This document shows, piece by piece, positions 35,408-44,719 of a stretch of DNA of 64,000 bases. Source of the stretch: Veillonella caviae (lineage in GTDB: Bacteria; Bacillota; Negativicutes; Veillonellales; Veillonellaceae); contig NZ_RQUY01000004.1 of assembly GCF_003992125.1 (NCBI RefSeq), positions 1 through 64,000 of the forward strand, written 5' to 3'. Both the position numbers and the translations under genes were made by a program. The notes under the pieces were generated by a model that did not search any database, was not told the DNA's origin, and saw only the letters and a list, made by a program, of their open reading frames with translations. The number at the start of each line of letters is the position of its first letter. Positions within the stretch are counted from its first letter, which is position 1.

Positions 35408-38248
35408 TTAATCCCCTAATGTTTTCACTACTTCTGCGCAACGATGGCATAGTGTTGGATGTTCACTGTCGGCACCAACAGAGTCGCGGTGAATCCAGCA
35501 ACGCTCGCATTTTTCGAGTTCCGATGCAGTAACTACTGTAGCAACGCCTGTGTCTTCGTCTGCTACCGCATCTGCAGGTGCTTCACCAGTAGAGATATGT
35601 GCTTCGGATACGATAACCAACTTAGCAAGGCCTTCTTCGCCAAGGGCTTCGAGGGCTGCTAAAGCATCGCCAGATGCGTATACAGTAATAGATGCATCCA
35701 ATGGATGGCCGATTGTTTTATTTTGCCGTGCTGTTTCCAATGCTTTTTGGATAGAGCTACGCAATACTAACAATTGATTCCATTTATCTGCCAATGCTTG
35801 ATTATAATGCTCTGGGTGACCTTGTGGCCAATCGATGAGCATCACAGACTCAGGCATACCGTCTTCTTTTGGCATGTATTTCCATACTTCTTCAGCTGTG
35901 AATGAAAGCACTGGAGATACCATAGCTACCAATGTTTTCAAGATTTCATACATCGCTGTTTGAGCAGAACGACGAGCTACCTTGTTTTTGCTTTCAGCAT
36001 ACATAGTATCCTTCATCACATCTAGGTAGATGGAGCTAAGGTCTACGGTACAGAAATTGTGAATTGCATGGTACAACATATGGAATTCGTAATTTTCATA
36101 TGCTTCTGTTACCTTTGCCCGCACTTCTTCAAGGCGCAATAACGCCCATTTATCAAACTCAGACAAATCAGCATAAGCTACTGTATCTGTATTTGGATTG
36201 AAATCATCTAAATTGCCAAGCAAGAAACGGAATGTATTACGAATTTTGCGATATACTTCGGACAATTGTTTTACAATGTCTTTAGACAAACGTACGTCTG
36301 CTTGGTAATCTGCAGAGGATACCCACAAACGCATAACGTCAGCGCCGTATACATCGATGATGTCGCTAGGTGCTACTGTATTACCTACAGATTTAGACAT
36401 TTTGCGACCTTCGCCGTCCACAACGAAGCCGTGAGTCAATACGGAATTGTAAGGTGCCTTACCTGTTGTTGCCACTGCAGTTAACAAGGAAGAGTTAAAC
36501 CAACCGCGATGTTGGTCAGAACCTTCTAGGTACATCGCACATGGTACATCGAGGCCATTTGTTTCTAAAACACCAGACCAAGAGGAACCAGAGTCGAACC
36601 ATACGTCCATGATATCTGTTTCTTTTTTGAATTCATCATGACCGCAATGAGGACATGTAAAACCTTGTGGCAACAACTCTTTTGCAGAATGTGCCCACCA
36701 AGCATCAGAGCCTTCAACGGCTACTTTTTCTTGTAATGCGTGGATTGTATCATCGTTGATGATGTGCTCGCCGCAGCTTTCACAATAGTAAATAGGAATT
36801 GGCACGCCCCAAATACGTTGACGGGAAATAACCCAATCGCCGCGGTCGCGAACCATGTTAAAAATGCGGTCATGACCCCATTTTGGAATCCATTGCACTT
36901 GGTTATCAATAGCGTCGAGAGCCTGTTGACGATAACCATCTACGGAAGAGAACCATTGTTCAGTCGCGCGGTAGATAACAGGATTTTTACAACGCCAGCA
37001 GTGTGCGTATTGGTGACGAAGGCTAGATTTATGAAGCAATGCATTGTTGTGCGCTAAAATTTTAATAACAGGCACTTCTGCATCGTGAATTTCTACGCCC
37101 GCCAATGGGAATTCAGTATCACCATAACGATTATCATCTACTTGTTTTGTGTAATTACCAGTTTCATTGACTAAAGAAATGATAGGCAACTCAGTTTTGC
37201 CTTCTTTGTTATAGCGCATAACAATGTTAAAGTCGTCTTCACCATGTGCAGGTGCCGTATGAACACAACCGGTACCAGCCTCAAGAGTTACATGGTCGCC
37301 TAACAATACAGTAGATGTACGTTCCACGAATGGATGTTTAAACTCTGCTAATTCAAGATCTGCACCAGAGAAACGGTTTACGATTTCATACGCTTCAATG
37401 CCGATGTCCTTCATAGCCGCATCAACAAGTTCTGTAGCCATCAAGTAGTACTCATCGCCCACTTTAACCCAGCCATATTCCAATTCAGGATTTACAGAAA
37501 TAGCCACGTTAGCAGGCATTGTCCAAGGTGTGGTAGTCCAAATAACAGCATAAGCTTGTTCAGGATTTAAACCTGCTGGCAATGTTACTTTTTGCTCAGA
37601 CACGTAAGGGAACTTTACATAAATAGAGAAAGATTTTTTCTCAGCATATTCAATTTCCGCCTCTGCCAATGCCGTTTCACAATGTGTACACCAGTATACA
37701 GTTTTAAGGCCTTTATAAATATGGCCTCGTTTTGCCATTTCGCCGAAGATACCTAATTGTTTTACTTCAAACTCAGGACGTAATGTCAAATACGGACGGT
37801 CCCACTCGCCTAATACGCCGAAACGGATAAAATCTTGTTTTTGATTTTCTACGCATTCTAACGCATATTCCTTACATTTATTGCGCAAATCAAGAGGCGC
37901 CATTTCATGACGGTTAAGACCTGTGTTTTTGATAACCGCATGCTCGATTGGCAAACCATGCGTATCCCAACCTGGGATATAACGAGTGTAATGACCTGTC
38001 ATAGTCTTGTATTTCATAATAATGTCCTTCAATGTTTTATTGAGGGCATGACCTATGTGTAATTTCCCATTTGCATATGGAGGGCCATCATGCAAAATGA
38101 ATGGTTTTCCTTCTTTGCGAAGCTCCAAACGTTTGTTATAAATGTCATTGTCTTGCCAGAATTTCAAAATCTCCGGTTCCCGTTTCGGCAAATTGCCGCG
38201 CATTGGGAATTCCGTTTCAGGCAAATGTAATGTTTTACCGTAATCCAT
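35408..38248 (-). CDS. ileS: Isoleucyl-tRNA synthetase
   Basis: 946 residues, class Ia synthetase charging tRNA-Ile. HIGH signature PPYANGKLHIGH (H64-H67), editing domain (VIWTTTPWTMPANVA, CVHTAPAHGEDDF), KMSKS loop GRKMSKSVGN and a C-terminal zinc site (CERCWIH then CHRC). AAAGGAG precedes ATG 38248. It is monocistronic, behind an Ile-specific T-box leader, so its transcription should rise when uncharged tRNA-Ile accumulates. Confidence 0.97.
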   Translation of the reverse strand: MDYGKTLHLPETEFPMRGNLPKREPEILKFWQDNDIYNKRLELRKEGKPFILHDGPPYANGKLHIGHALNKTLKDIIMKYKTMTGHYTRYIPGWDTHGLPIEHAVIKNTGLNRHEMAPLDLRNKCKEYALECVENQKQDFIRFGVLGEWDRPYLTLRPEFEVKQLGIFGEMAKRGHIYKGLKTVYWCTHCETALAEAEIEYAEKKSFSIYVKFPYVSEQKVTLPAGLNPEQAYAVIWTTTPWTMPANVAISVNPELEYGWVKVGDEYYLMATELVDAAMKDIGIEAYEIVNRFSGADLELAEFKHPFVERTSTVLLGDHVTLEAGTGCVHTAPAHGEDDFNIVMRYNKEGKTELPIISLVNETGNYTKQVDDNRYGDTEFPLAGVEIHDAEVPVIKILAHNNALLHKSSLRHQYAHCWRCKNPVIYRATEQWFSSVDGYRQQALDAIDNQVQWIPKWGHDRIFNMVRDRGDWVISRQRIWGVPIPIYYCESCGEHIINDDTIHALQEKVAVEGSDAWWAHSAKELLPQGFTCPHCGHDEFKKETDIMDVWFDSGSSWSGVLETNGLDVPCAMYLEGSDQHRGWFNSSLLTAVATTGKAPYNSVLTHGFVVDGEGRKMSKSVGNTVAPSDIIDVYGADVMRLWVSSADYQADVRLSKDIVKQLSEVYRKIRNTFRFLLGNLDDFNPNTDTVAYADLSEFDKWALLRLEEVRAKVTEAYENYEFHMLYHAIHNFCTVDLSSIYLDVMKDTMYAESKNKVARRSAQTAMYEILKTLVAMVSPVLSFTAEEVWKYMPKEDGMPESVMLIDWPQGHPEHYNQALADKWNQLLVLRSSIQKALETARQNKTIGHPLDASITVYASGDALAALEALGEEGLAKLVIVSEAHISTGEAPADAVADEDTGVATVVTASELEKCERCWIHRDSVGADSEHPTLCHRCAEVVKTLGD

Positions 38249-38263
38249 GATATTCTCCTTTAT

Positions 38264-38590
38264 ATAAAAAATCGCCCGTCCCCGAAGGGACGGACGTTAT
38301 ATCCGTGGTACCACCCTACTGACCTTCACTAGTAATAATGAAAGCTAACGCTCCTATTCAATCATTCTAGTCCGTAGGATACTGTGTAATTCCAATATCG
38401 CCCCTAGTCCATTGATGTGCGATGCTCTCTGTGAAAGCCACTTTAACATATAACGGTGTTCACCGGCAGTTACCTGCTTGCTCCAAAGTGATTCGCCTAT
38501 CTCCTGGTTTTCAAACCTTTCAGCCCATGAGTTTGATCTCTGCTAAACCATCCTGAAATACGCCGTCTTTTTCAACGCAATATTTATATA
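38264..38590 (-). promoter_or_regulatory. T-box leader of ileS (Ile)
   Basis: The minus strand carries the T-box AGGGTGGTACCACGG (38317-38303), then a strong terminator (CGTCCGTCCC-TTCG-GGGACGGGCG plus T-run, 38298-38264). In the upstream half a GGCGAATCACTTTGG stretch places an AUC codon followed by A at 38492-38490, which I read as the specifier for isoleucine. Uncharged tRNA-Ile should favour the antiterminator. Confidence 0.9.
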
Positions 38591-38597
38591 CTAGATA

Positions 38598-38627
38598 ATT
38601 ATAGAGCCCTTAATAGGCTGATGTCAA
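38598..38627 (-). promoter_or_regulatory. ileS promoter
   Basis: TTGACA (38622-38627) and TATAAT (38598-38603) on the minus strand, 18-nt spacer, just upstream of the T-box leader. Start near 38590. Confidence 0.78.
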
Positions 38628-38736
38628 ATACAATTTTCATCATATATAATCACTTTTCTTTTTTGTCTTCATCTTATATTCACTACAATTCATTACACTA
38701 TAGTTGTATCCGATATACCTTTTATAAAAAAGTACT

Positions 38737-38779
38737 TTGTAATATACTACAAAATATAATATATTACATTCTAATGTAA
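38737..38779 (+). promoter_or_regulatory. Promoter and palindromic operator candidate
   Basis: TTGTAA (38737-38742) and TATATT (38760-38765) with a 17-nt spacer. A perfect 16-nt palindrome TTACATTCTAATGTAA (38764-38779) overlaps the -10 and start point, as a repressor site would. It serves the gene at 38824. Confidence 0.6.
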
Positions 38780-38823
38780 GGTATTTTGGAAATATAAAAT
38801 ATAAGATTTTAAAGGAGACGATT

Positions 38824-39087
38824 ATGAATATGTTAAAAAAATCTTTATTATTAGCTGCCTTTGGTTTATTAGCAGCTACAGGCATTAACTCGGCTAGCGC
38901 TGCTGACATCCACAAGGACTATCCAAATTACGAGTTACAACAACATAAATATGATGTAAAAAAAGCCGACACTTATAACAAAGAGAACAGCAACAAAGAA
39001 ACACATAACAAAGAAAAAGCTAAGAAAGAGAAACACAAAAACAAGCAACATATAGAGCGCAAAACAGATTGCCCACTTCAAAAATAA
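38824..39087 (+). CDS. Small lysine-rich secreted protein, unknown
   Basis: 87 residues: a clear Sec signal peptide (KKS plus LLLAAFGLLAATG, cleavage likely after SASA near residue 27) and a mature part of about 60 residues that is very rich in Lys, Glu, Asn and His (NKEKAKKEKHKNKQH). It should be unstructured and basic, perhaps binding metal, nucleic acid or the cell surface. No family recognised. AAAGGAG is 7 nt before ATG 38824. Preceded by its own promoter and a palindrome. Confidence 0.72.
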   Translation: MNMLKKSLLLAAFGLLAATGINSASAADIHKDYPNYELQQHKYDVKKADTYNKENSNKETHNKEKAKKEKHKNKQHIERKTDCPLQK

Positions 39088-39247
39088 TCCCTAATACACA
39101 CTATTTACACACATTATTTATGTCCACACATAAATACCTCTTTTAACACACACATAACACACAATATTGATGTAACACACCCATACATCAAAATAACTCT
39201 CATACAAATAAACAACACACACTATTTAAAATCCTGATACATACGTT

Positions 39248-39294
39248 AAAAATCCCAGAAGCCTAGATAATCAAACCTAGACTTCTGGGATTTT
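39248..39294 (-). terminator. Terminator of the trp operon
   Basis: Arms AAAAATCCCAGAAG-CCTAG and CTAG-ACTTCTGGGATTTT form a long stem with a 10-nt loop, ending in T-rich minus-strand sequence, after the trpA stop. Confidence 0.75.
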
Positions 39295-39348
39295 ATTATT
39301 GAAGATACAATATAATCGTATTTCACTAGCTTTTTTATTTTGACGTTC

Positions 39349-40134
39349 TCATGCCTGAGCAACCGCAGCTTTCATAGCTTTCACATAGTCAAATAATACA
39401 TCATCAGCCTTATCGCCATGTTCCGCCACTATTTTCACGATAGCAGATCCTACGATAGCACCGTCAGATACTTTTGCCATAGCTGCCGCTTGTTCTGGTG
39501 TAGAGATGCCAAATCCCACCGCTACTGGTATATCTGTGTATTTACGGATAGTATCAACAATAGATTTAATATCTGTTTTAATTTCGCTACGCATACCTGT
39601 AACTCCGAGGGACGATACACAATATACAAAGCCTTCTGCTTCTTTGGCAATCATTTCGATGCGATTTTCAGAAGTCGGTGCTATGAGGGACACTACTTCT
39701 ACACCATGTTTTGATGCAAAATGTTGGAGTTCCCCTTTTTCTTCAAATGGCATGTCTGGTACGATAACACCAGCGATGTTCACCGCTTCGCAGTAGGCAA
39801 AGAATTTTTCACAACCGTATACGTAAATAGGATTTACATAGGTCATGAACACTAATGGAATTGTAATAGCATCATTACCAGTGCGCAAACGGCGTACCAT
39901 ATCGAAAATATCATCAATTTTAACACCTGTGCTAAGGGCACGCGTACTCGCTGCTTGAATGACCGGACCTTCTGCAGTAGGGTCAGAAAAAGGAATACCG
40001 ATTTCAATCATATCCGCACCAGCTTTCACCATTGTCCGAATATATCGTTCTGTTGTAGCAATACCGTGGTCACCAGCAGTGATGAACGGAATGAATGCTT
40101 TGCCGTTTTTAAAAGCGTCCTGAATCTTACTCAT
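39349..40134 (-). CDS. trpA: Tryptophan synthase alpha chain
   Basis: 261-residue TIM barrel that cleaves indole-3-glycerol phosphate to indole. Signature [17 protein letters not shown] (general-base Glu and Asp), [12 protein letters not shown], the second catalytic-region VPDMPFEE and phosphate loop [10 protein letters not shown]. Starts at ATG 40134, overlapping the trpB end by 8 nt, with GAGGGG upstream. Last gene of the operon. Confidence 0.96.
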   Translation of the reverse strand: MSKIQDAFKNGKAFIPFITAGDHGIATTERYIRTMVKAGADMIEIGIPFSDPTAEGPVIQAASTRALSTGVKIDDIFDMVRRLRTGNDAITIPLVFMTYVNPIYVYGCEKFFAYCEAVNIAGVIVPDMPFEEKGELQHFASKHGVEVVSLIAPTSENRIEMIAKEAEGFVYCVSSLGVTGMRSEIKTDIKSIVDTIRKYTDIPVAVGFGISTPEQAAAMAKVSDGAIVGSAIVKIVAEHGDKADDVLFDYVKAMKAAVAQA

Positions 40135-41323
40135 GAATGTCCACCCCTCTATATTTCGCCATAGCCGCTACGTCTTTATCGCCACGACCAGATAAACAAA
40201 TAATAATGATATCGTCCTTACTCATAGTAGGGGCGATTTTTCGTGCATGAGCCACCGCATGGGCGCTTTCAATAGCAGGAATAATCCCTTCTAAACGGGA
40301 CAAGTATTCAAAAGCATCTACTGCTTCATCATCTGTTACAGGCACGTATTCTGCACGACCACTATCACGCAAATGAGCATGCTCAGGGCCGATTCCAGGA
40401 TAATCAAGGCCTGCAGAAATAGAATATACCGGCGCAATTTGACCATCTTCGTCTTGGCAGAAATAAGATTTCATACCGTGGAAAATGCCTACCGTTCCCT
40501 TCGCCATCGTTGCTGCATGTTCTTCTGTATCGATACCGCGACCGGCGGCCTCGCAACCGATAAGTTTTACATTCTCATCAGGAATGAAATTATAGAACAT
40601 ACCGATAGCATTGGATCCACCGCCTACACAAGCCATCACCGCAGTAGGCAACTTACCTTCTACAGCGAGAATTTGCTCACGCGCTTCACGGCTGATGATA
40701 GATTGAAAATCTCGGACGATGAGTGGGAATGGATGGGCCCCCATAACGGAGCCAAGCACATAATGAGTATCCGCCATGCGATTAGTCCATTCCCGCATCG
40801 CTTCGGAAACGGCATCCTTTAGCGTGCTAGTACCACTCGTTACAGGATGCACCTTCGCACCAAGCAGTTCCATACGATATACATTGAGGGCTTGACGTTC
40901 GCAATCTTCAGCCCCCATGAACACTTCACATTCCATACCCATCAAAGCAGCTACAGTAGCCGTTGCCACACCATGTTGACCGGCCCCTGTTTCGGCGATA
41001 ACACGAGTTTTTCCCATTCGTTTTGCCAATAACATTTGACCAATAACATTATTTAGTTTGTGGGAACCAGTATGATTTAAATCTTCCCGTTTCAAGTAGA
41101 TTTTAGCACCGCCTAAATCATTAGTCATGCGCTCTGCAAAATATAATAAGGACGGACGGCCCGTATATGTCCGATGCAAATCCTCTAATTCGCGGATAAA
41201 CTCTGGGTCATTTTTATATGTATTATACGCCTCTTCTAATTCGATAACGGCATTCATCAATGTTTCAGGCATAAATTGGCCACCAAACTCACCAAAATAG
41301 CCATGTCTTTGTTGTTCGCTCAT
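40127..41323 (-). CDS. trpB: Tryptophan synthase beta chain
   Basis: 398-residue PLP enzyme joining indole and serine. Schiff-base Lys in [14 protein letters not shown], active-site Glu in ETGAGQHG, phosphate loop CVGGGSNA and the C-terminal SGRGDKD. This is the conventional TrpB1 type. AAGGAAGG precedes ATG 41323. Lies 39 nt after trpCF and overlaps trpA, as required for the channelled alpha-beta complex. Confidence 0.97.
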   Translation of the reverse strand: MSEQQRHGYFGEFGGQFMPETLMNAVIELEEAYNTYKNDPEFIRELEDLHRTYTGRPSLLYFAERMTNDLGGAKIYLKREDLNHTGSHKLNNVIGQMLLAKRMGKTRVIAETGAGQHGVATATVAALMGMECEVFMGAEDCERQALNVYRMELLGAKVHPVTSGTSTLKDAVSEAMREWTNRMADTHYVLGSVMGAHPFPLIVRDFQSIISREAREQILAVEGKLPTAVMACVGGGSNAIGMFYNFIPDENVKLIGCEAAGRGIDTEEHAATMAKGTVGIFHGMKSYFCQDEDGQIAPVYSISAGLDYPGIGPEHAHLRDSGRAEYVPVTDDEAVDAFEYLSRLEGIIPAIESAHAVAHARKIAPTMSKDDIIIICLSGRGDKDVAAMAKYRGVDIHE

Positions 41324-41362
41324 ATAACAACCTTCCTTAAATAACTACGAAAACTATAGTGC

Positions 41363-42886
41363 CTACTTATTAATAGCACTTACTAACTCCATAAAAGCCG
41401 AAATTTGTTGAGCATCTTTTCGCCCCTCTATTTCTACGCCACTGCTAATATCAATACCATAAGGGCGAACAGTACGGATGGCACGTGCTACATTTGTTGC
41501 ATCGATACCTCCAGCTAACATAAAAGGTCGCTCAACTGTATCAAGGCTAGTCCAGTCAAAGCTATGACCTGTGCCGCCCCGTTCATCTTCGTGATATGCA
41601 TCAAAGAGGAGCATATCTGCCGCACTATCTAGCCAAGCCTTTGCATCATCAGCATTACACACCTGTACTGCTTTCCATATATCAGCTGTGGTTTTCTCTT
41701 TCAATACTTGAATGAAAGTTTCATCTTCATCACCATGTAACTGCACCACATCAAGCCCTGCTATGTCCACTGCAGACACAATGTTTTCTATGGTTTCATT
41801 AACGAAAACACCTACAGTCTTAATACGCTGTGATGCGTGTTCTACATCAGAACCATTTGTATCATTCCCATTCAGATCAACCGCATCAGATTCCTTTACT
41901 TGTTGAGACCATGCTTGAGCGGCAATGTTAATATACGCACTTTCTTTACGGCGCAATTCTAACACCAGTTCCTTCGCCTCTGCCACTGTCACTTGTCGTT
42001 TACTCGGTGCAAACACAAGACCCATGTAATCTGGCTTAGCTTCTACAATAGCAGGAATTGTTTCTATCTTTGAAATGCCACAAATCTTAACAGCTGGTTT
42101 ATAGTATATAGAACCATATAAATAAGCTAATTTTTCTATTTTATTAGAGGCCCGCATAAAACTTTCACCCATCAAAGCGACGCCAATATGATTGTCCCGC
42201 AATACTTGAATATCCTCAGGTGTTTCAAGACCGCTTTCAGATACAAATATAACATCATCGTCCACCAAATTGCGAAGACGCACGCTGTTATTCACATCTA
42301 CGGTAAAGTCCTTGAGATTACGATTGTTCACACCAATAATACGAGCACCACAATCGATAGCCATTTGCACCTCTTCCGCATCATGGGCTTCCACCAAGGC
42401 GGACAATCCCAAAGAGTCCGCCAACTGACGGAATCTTGTCAATGCAGATACATCAAGGCACGCACAAATCAAAAGAATAGCCGATGCGCCCCATATTTTA
42501 GCTTGATAAATTTGGTACTCATCGATGATGAAATCCTTGCGCAGCACAGGAATATTTACAGCTGCAGCAATCTCTTGTAAATACTGTTTACTACCTTTGA
42601 AAAACTCCGGTTCTGTTAATACCGAAATAGCAGCAGCACCAGCTAATTCATATTCCTTAGCAATCTCTAGATAAGGAAAATGCTCAGCAATAATGCCTTT
42701 TGAAGGAGATGCTTTTTTTACTTCACAAATAAAATTAAAATCTTGTTGGCGCAACGCCGCCTCAAAGGGAAATCCTGTATCACTAGGCAAGGCTAATGCC
42801 GCCGCTTTTACATCTTCTAAGGGCTGTTCTAATTTCTCCGCTGCCACCCGATGTTTCGTAGATTCTACGATTCTATCTAATATCAT
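41363..42886 (-). CDS. trpCF: Fused indole-3-glycerol phosphate synthase / phosphoribosylanthranilate isomerase
   Basis: 507 residues carrying two consecutive trp enzymes. The N-terminal IGPS barrel (about 1-258) shows FICEVKKASPSKG, LRKDFIID, IGVNNRNLKDF and FVSESGL. The C-terminal PRAI barrel (about 263-507) shows KICGI, YMGLVFAPSKRQV, VVQLHGDE and GGTGHSFDW. Between helix 2 and the next strand of PRAI there is an unusual polar insertion (about 313-357, Ser/Asn/Asp-rich). AGAGAGG precedes ATG 42886. Confidence 0.95.
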   Translation of the reverse strand: MILDRIVESTKHRVAAEKLEQPLEDVKAAALALPSDTGFPFEAALRQQDFNFICEVKKASPSKGIIAEHFPYLEIAKEYELAGAAAISVLTEPEFFKGSKQYLQEIAAAVNIPVLRKDFIIDEYQIYQAKIWGASAILLICACLDVSALTRFRQLADSLGLSALVEAHDAEEVQMAIDCGARIIGVNNRNLKDFTVDVNNSVRLRNLVDDDVIFVSESGLETPEDIQVLRDNHIGVALMGESFMRASNKIEKLAYLYGSIYYKPAVKICGISKIETIPAIVEAKPDYMGLVFAPSKRQVTVAEAKELVLELRRKESAYINIAAQAWSQQVKESDAVDLNGNDTNGSDVEHASQRIKTVGVFVNETIENIVSAVDIAGLDVVQLHGDEDETFIQVLKEKTTADIWKAVQVCNADDAKAWLDSAADMLLFDAYHEDERGGTGHSFDWTSLDTVERPFMLAGGIDATNVARAIRTVRPYGIDISSGVEIEGRKDAQQISAFMELVSAINK

Positions 42887-42950
42887 TACAACCTCTCTTA
42901 CATCCTATGAGGTACTCTAATACATTCAATAGTACTATATAATCCCCCTA

Positions 42951-43052
42951 CAACACGCTGTATACTATCATCATATGAAGTCATTAACTCATTGTAATAA
43001 TGCGAAAGCCTATTCAGTAACTTATCACAACACGCTGTATTCTATCATATAT
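42951..43052. repeat. Direct repeat pair between trpD and trpCF
   Basis: ACAACACGCTGTATACTATCAT at about 42951 recurs as ACAACACGCTGTATTCTATCAT at about 43028 (one mismatch, offset about 77 nt), within the 185-nt intergenic stretch inside the operon. Confidence 0.7.
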
Positions 43053-43070
43053 AGGGTACATCTTATATAA

Positions 43071-44081
43071 TTATACGTTTTGTGTAGTTCTTACAAATTC
43101 TTCTAGTGTAGCCAACGCTTTTCCTGAATCAATCATATCTTTGGCAATACGAAGCCCTTCTTCTAAAGTTATATCGTCTTTGCCTAGGTAAATAGCCATG
43201 CCTGCATTTAATAACACTGCAGTCCGTTTACCGTCTTGCTCACCACCAAGAATACGGCGAGTAATATCTGCATTCACAGCAGCATCGCCACCAACAAGCT
43301 CATCTTGTGTGGCATAGTCAAATCCGTAATCCTTTGGATCAAATTCATAGGATTTAAAAGTACCATTGTTGATTTCACAAATATAACTTTTACCAGTAGC
43401 GGTAATTTCATCAAGACCATCGAATCCATGAACTACAGCACCACGTTTTACGCCAAGATTAGATAATACTTGTGCCAACGGTTCCACCAAGGATTTGTCG
43501 TAAACACCCATCAGTTCTACAGTTGCCCCTGCAGGGTTTGCCAAAGGACCTAAAATATTGAACACCGTGCGAACCCCTAACGCCTTGCGCACAGGACCAG
43601 CATATTTCATAGCTTGGTGATACACTGGAGCAAACATAAAGCACATATTGGTCTTATTAAGAACTACTTCGTTTTGGGCGCCATCTAATTCTAATTTACC
43701 GCCTAAGGCTTCGATTAAATCTGCAGCGCCACATTTGCTAGATACACTGCGATTACCATGTTTCGCTACTGGAACGCCAGCGGCAGCGATAATAAAACTA
43801 GCAGTAGTAGAAATATTGAAAGTATTCGCTTCATCACCACCAGTTCCAACGATTTCTAGCACAGTTCCTTCGTGTGGTACAGCACCAGCTTTTTCACGCA
43901 TAACAGTAGCAAAAGCCGTCACTTCCTCTACAGTGGCACCCTTAGCCGCTAAAGCACATAAAAAGCCAGCCATCGGCACCGCTTCTATTTCACCTGACAT
44001 AATTTGATTCATCGTAACCTTCGCTAAATCATAAGATAAATCTTGGTTATGTGTAACCTTATATAATGCTTCTTGTATCAT
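43071..44081 (-). CDS. trpD: Anthranilate phosphoribosyltransferase
   Basis: 336 residues; joins anthranilate and PRPP. PRPP-binding GTGGDEANTFNIST, KHGNRSVSSKCG and the acidic pair near DGLDEIT. The start is ATG 44081, after AAAGGAG; the in-frame extension to 44108 lacks a site. It sits 71 nt after trpG and is separated from trpCF by 184 nt with direct repeats. Confidence 0.95.
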   Translation of the reverse strand: MIQEALYKVTHNQDLSYDLAKVTMNQIMSGEIEAVPMAGFLCALAAKGATVEEVTAFATVMREKAGAVPHEGTVLEIVGTGGDEANTFNISTTASFIIAAAGVPVAKHGNRSVSSKCGAADLIEALGGKLELDGAQNEVVLNKTNMCFMFAPVYHQAMKYAGPVRKALGVRTVFNILGPLANPAGATVELMGVYDKSLVEPLAQVLSNLGVKRGAVVHGFDGLDEITATGKSYICEINNGTFKSYEFDPKDYGFDYATQDELVGGDAAVNADITRRILGGEQDGKRTAVLLNAGMAIYLGKDDITLEEGLRIAKDMIDSGKALATLEEFVRTTQNV

Positions 44082-44152
44082 ATATAACTCCTTTATATCT
44101 ACTACCATTACAATTTATCTTGAAATAGTAGTAGCTTGAGCAATAGGCTCAT

Positions 44153-44719
44153 TTATTTAGATAAGAAATTGCGAATCATTTGTTCCCCATTCGGTGTCAT
44201 AATAGATTCTGGATGAAATTGTACACCGTAAATTGGATAGTCTTTATGTTCTACGCTCATCACTTCGCCATCTGCTGTAATAGATGTAACGATTAACGCT
44301 TCAGGTATGGTGTCATCCAAAATGGCCAATGAATGATATCTAGCTACAGGAAATTCTTCTGGTATATTAGCCAATAATTTAGATGGATGTACTTGTTTAG
44401 CAATGCTTTGTTTACCATGCATCACTTGCTTTGCATAAGATACGGTACCACCGAATACTTCACCGATGGCTTGATGACCAAGGCATACGCCGAGAATGGG
44501 AAATTCCCCTTTACACTGCCGTAGCAAGTCTTCATATACACCTGCATCAGCTGGGCGACCAGGTCCTGGCGATAAGATAACATAGTCTGGTTGTAACGCC
44601 CGAATTTCGTCTACTGTTAATTCATCGCTACGGATGACTTTAATATCAGGATCAATGGAACCGACCAGTTGGTAAAGATTAAAAGAAAAGCTGTCGTAAT
44701 TATCAATAAGGAGTACCAT
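44153..44719 (-). CDS. trpG: Anthranilate synthase, glutamine amidotransferase subunit
   Basis: 188-residue class-I glutaminase: oxyanion PGPGRPADAG, nucleophile in GVCLGHQA, and His-Glu at the end in VQFHPESI. Supplies ammonia to TrpE; may also serve folate synthesis (PabA role) as in many bacteria. Start ATG 44719 shares its A with the trpE stop (TAATG), so coupled translation is expected. Confidence 0.95.
   Translation of the reverse strand: MVLLIDNYDSFSFNLYQLVGSIDPDIKVIRSDELTVDEIRALQPDYVILSPGPGRPADAGVYEDLLRQCKGEFPILGVCLGHQAIGEVFGGTVSYAKQVMHGKQSIAKQVHPSKLLANIPEEFPVARYHSLAILDDTIPEALIVTSITADGEVMSVEHKDYPIYGVQFHPESIMTPNGEQMIRNFLSK

Larger units (their letters stand above)
38249..38823. other. 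Divergent control region of ileS and the small secreted gene
   Basis: About 575 nt holding the T-box leader of ileS (38264-38590), its promoter, and on the other side the promoter and palindrome of the plus-strand 87-residue gene. A minus-strand frame across 38640-38915 is only a shadow of that gene and the AT-rich spacer. Confidence 0.7.

Noticed and set aside
38640-38915. 91-codon minus-strand frame in the ileS upstream region
   Set aside because: Its first part is the antisense of the signal peptide of the 87-residue gene and the rest is AT-rich promoter DNA.
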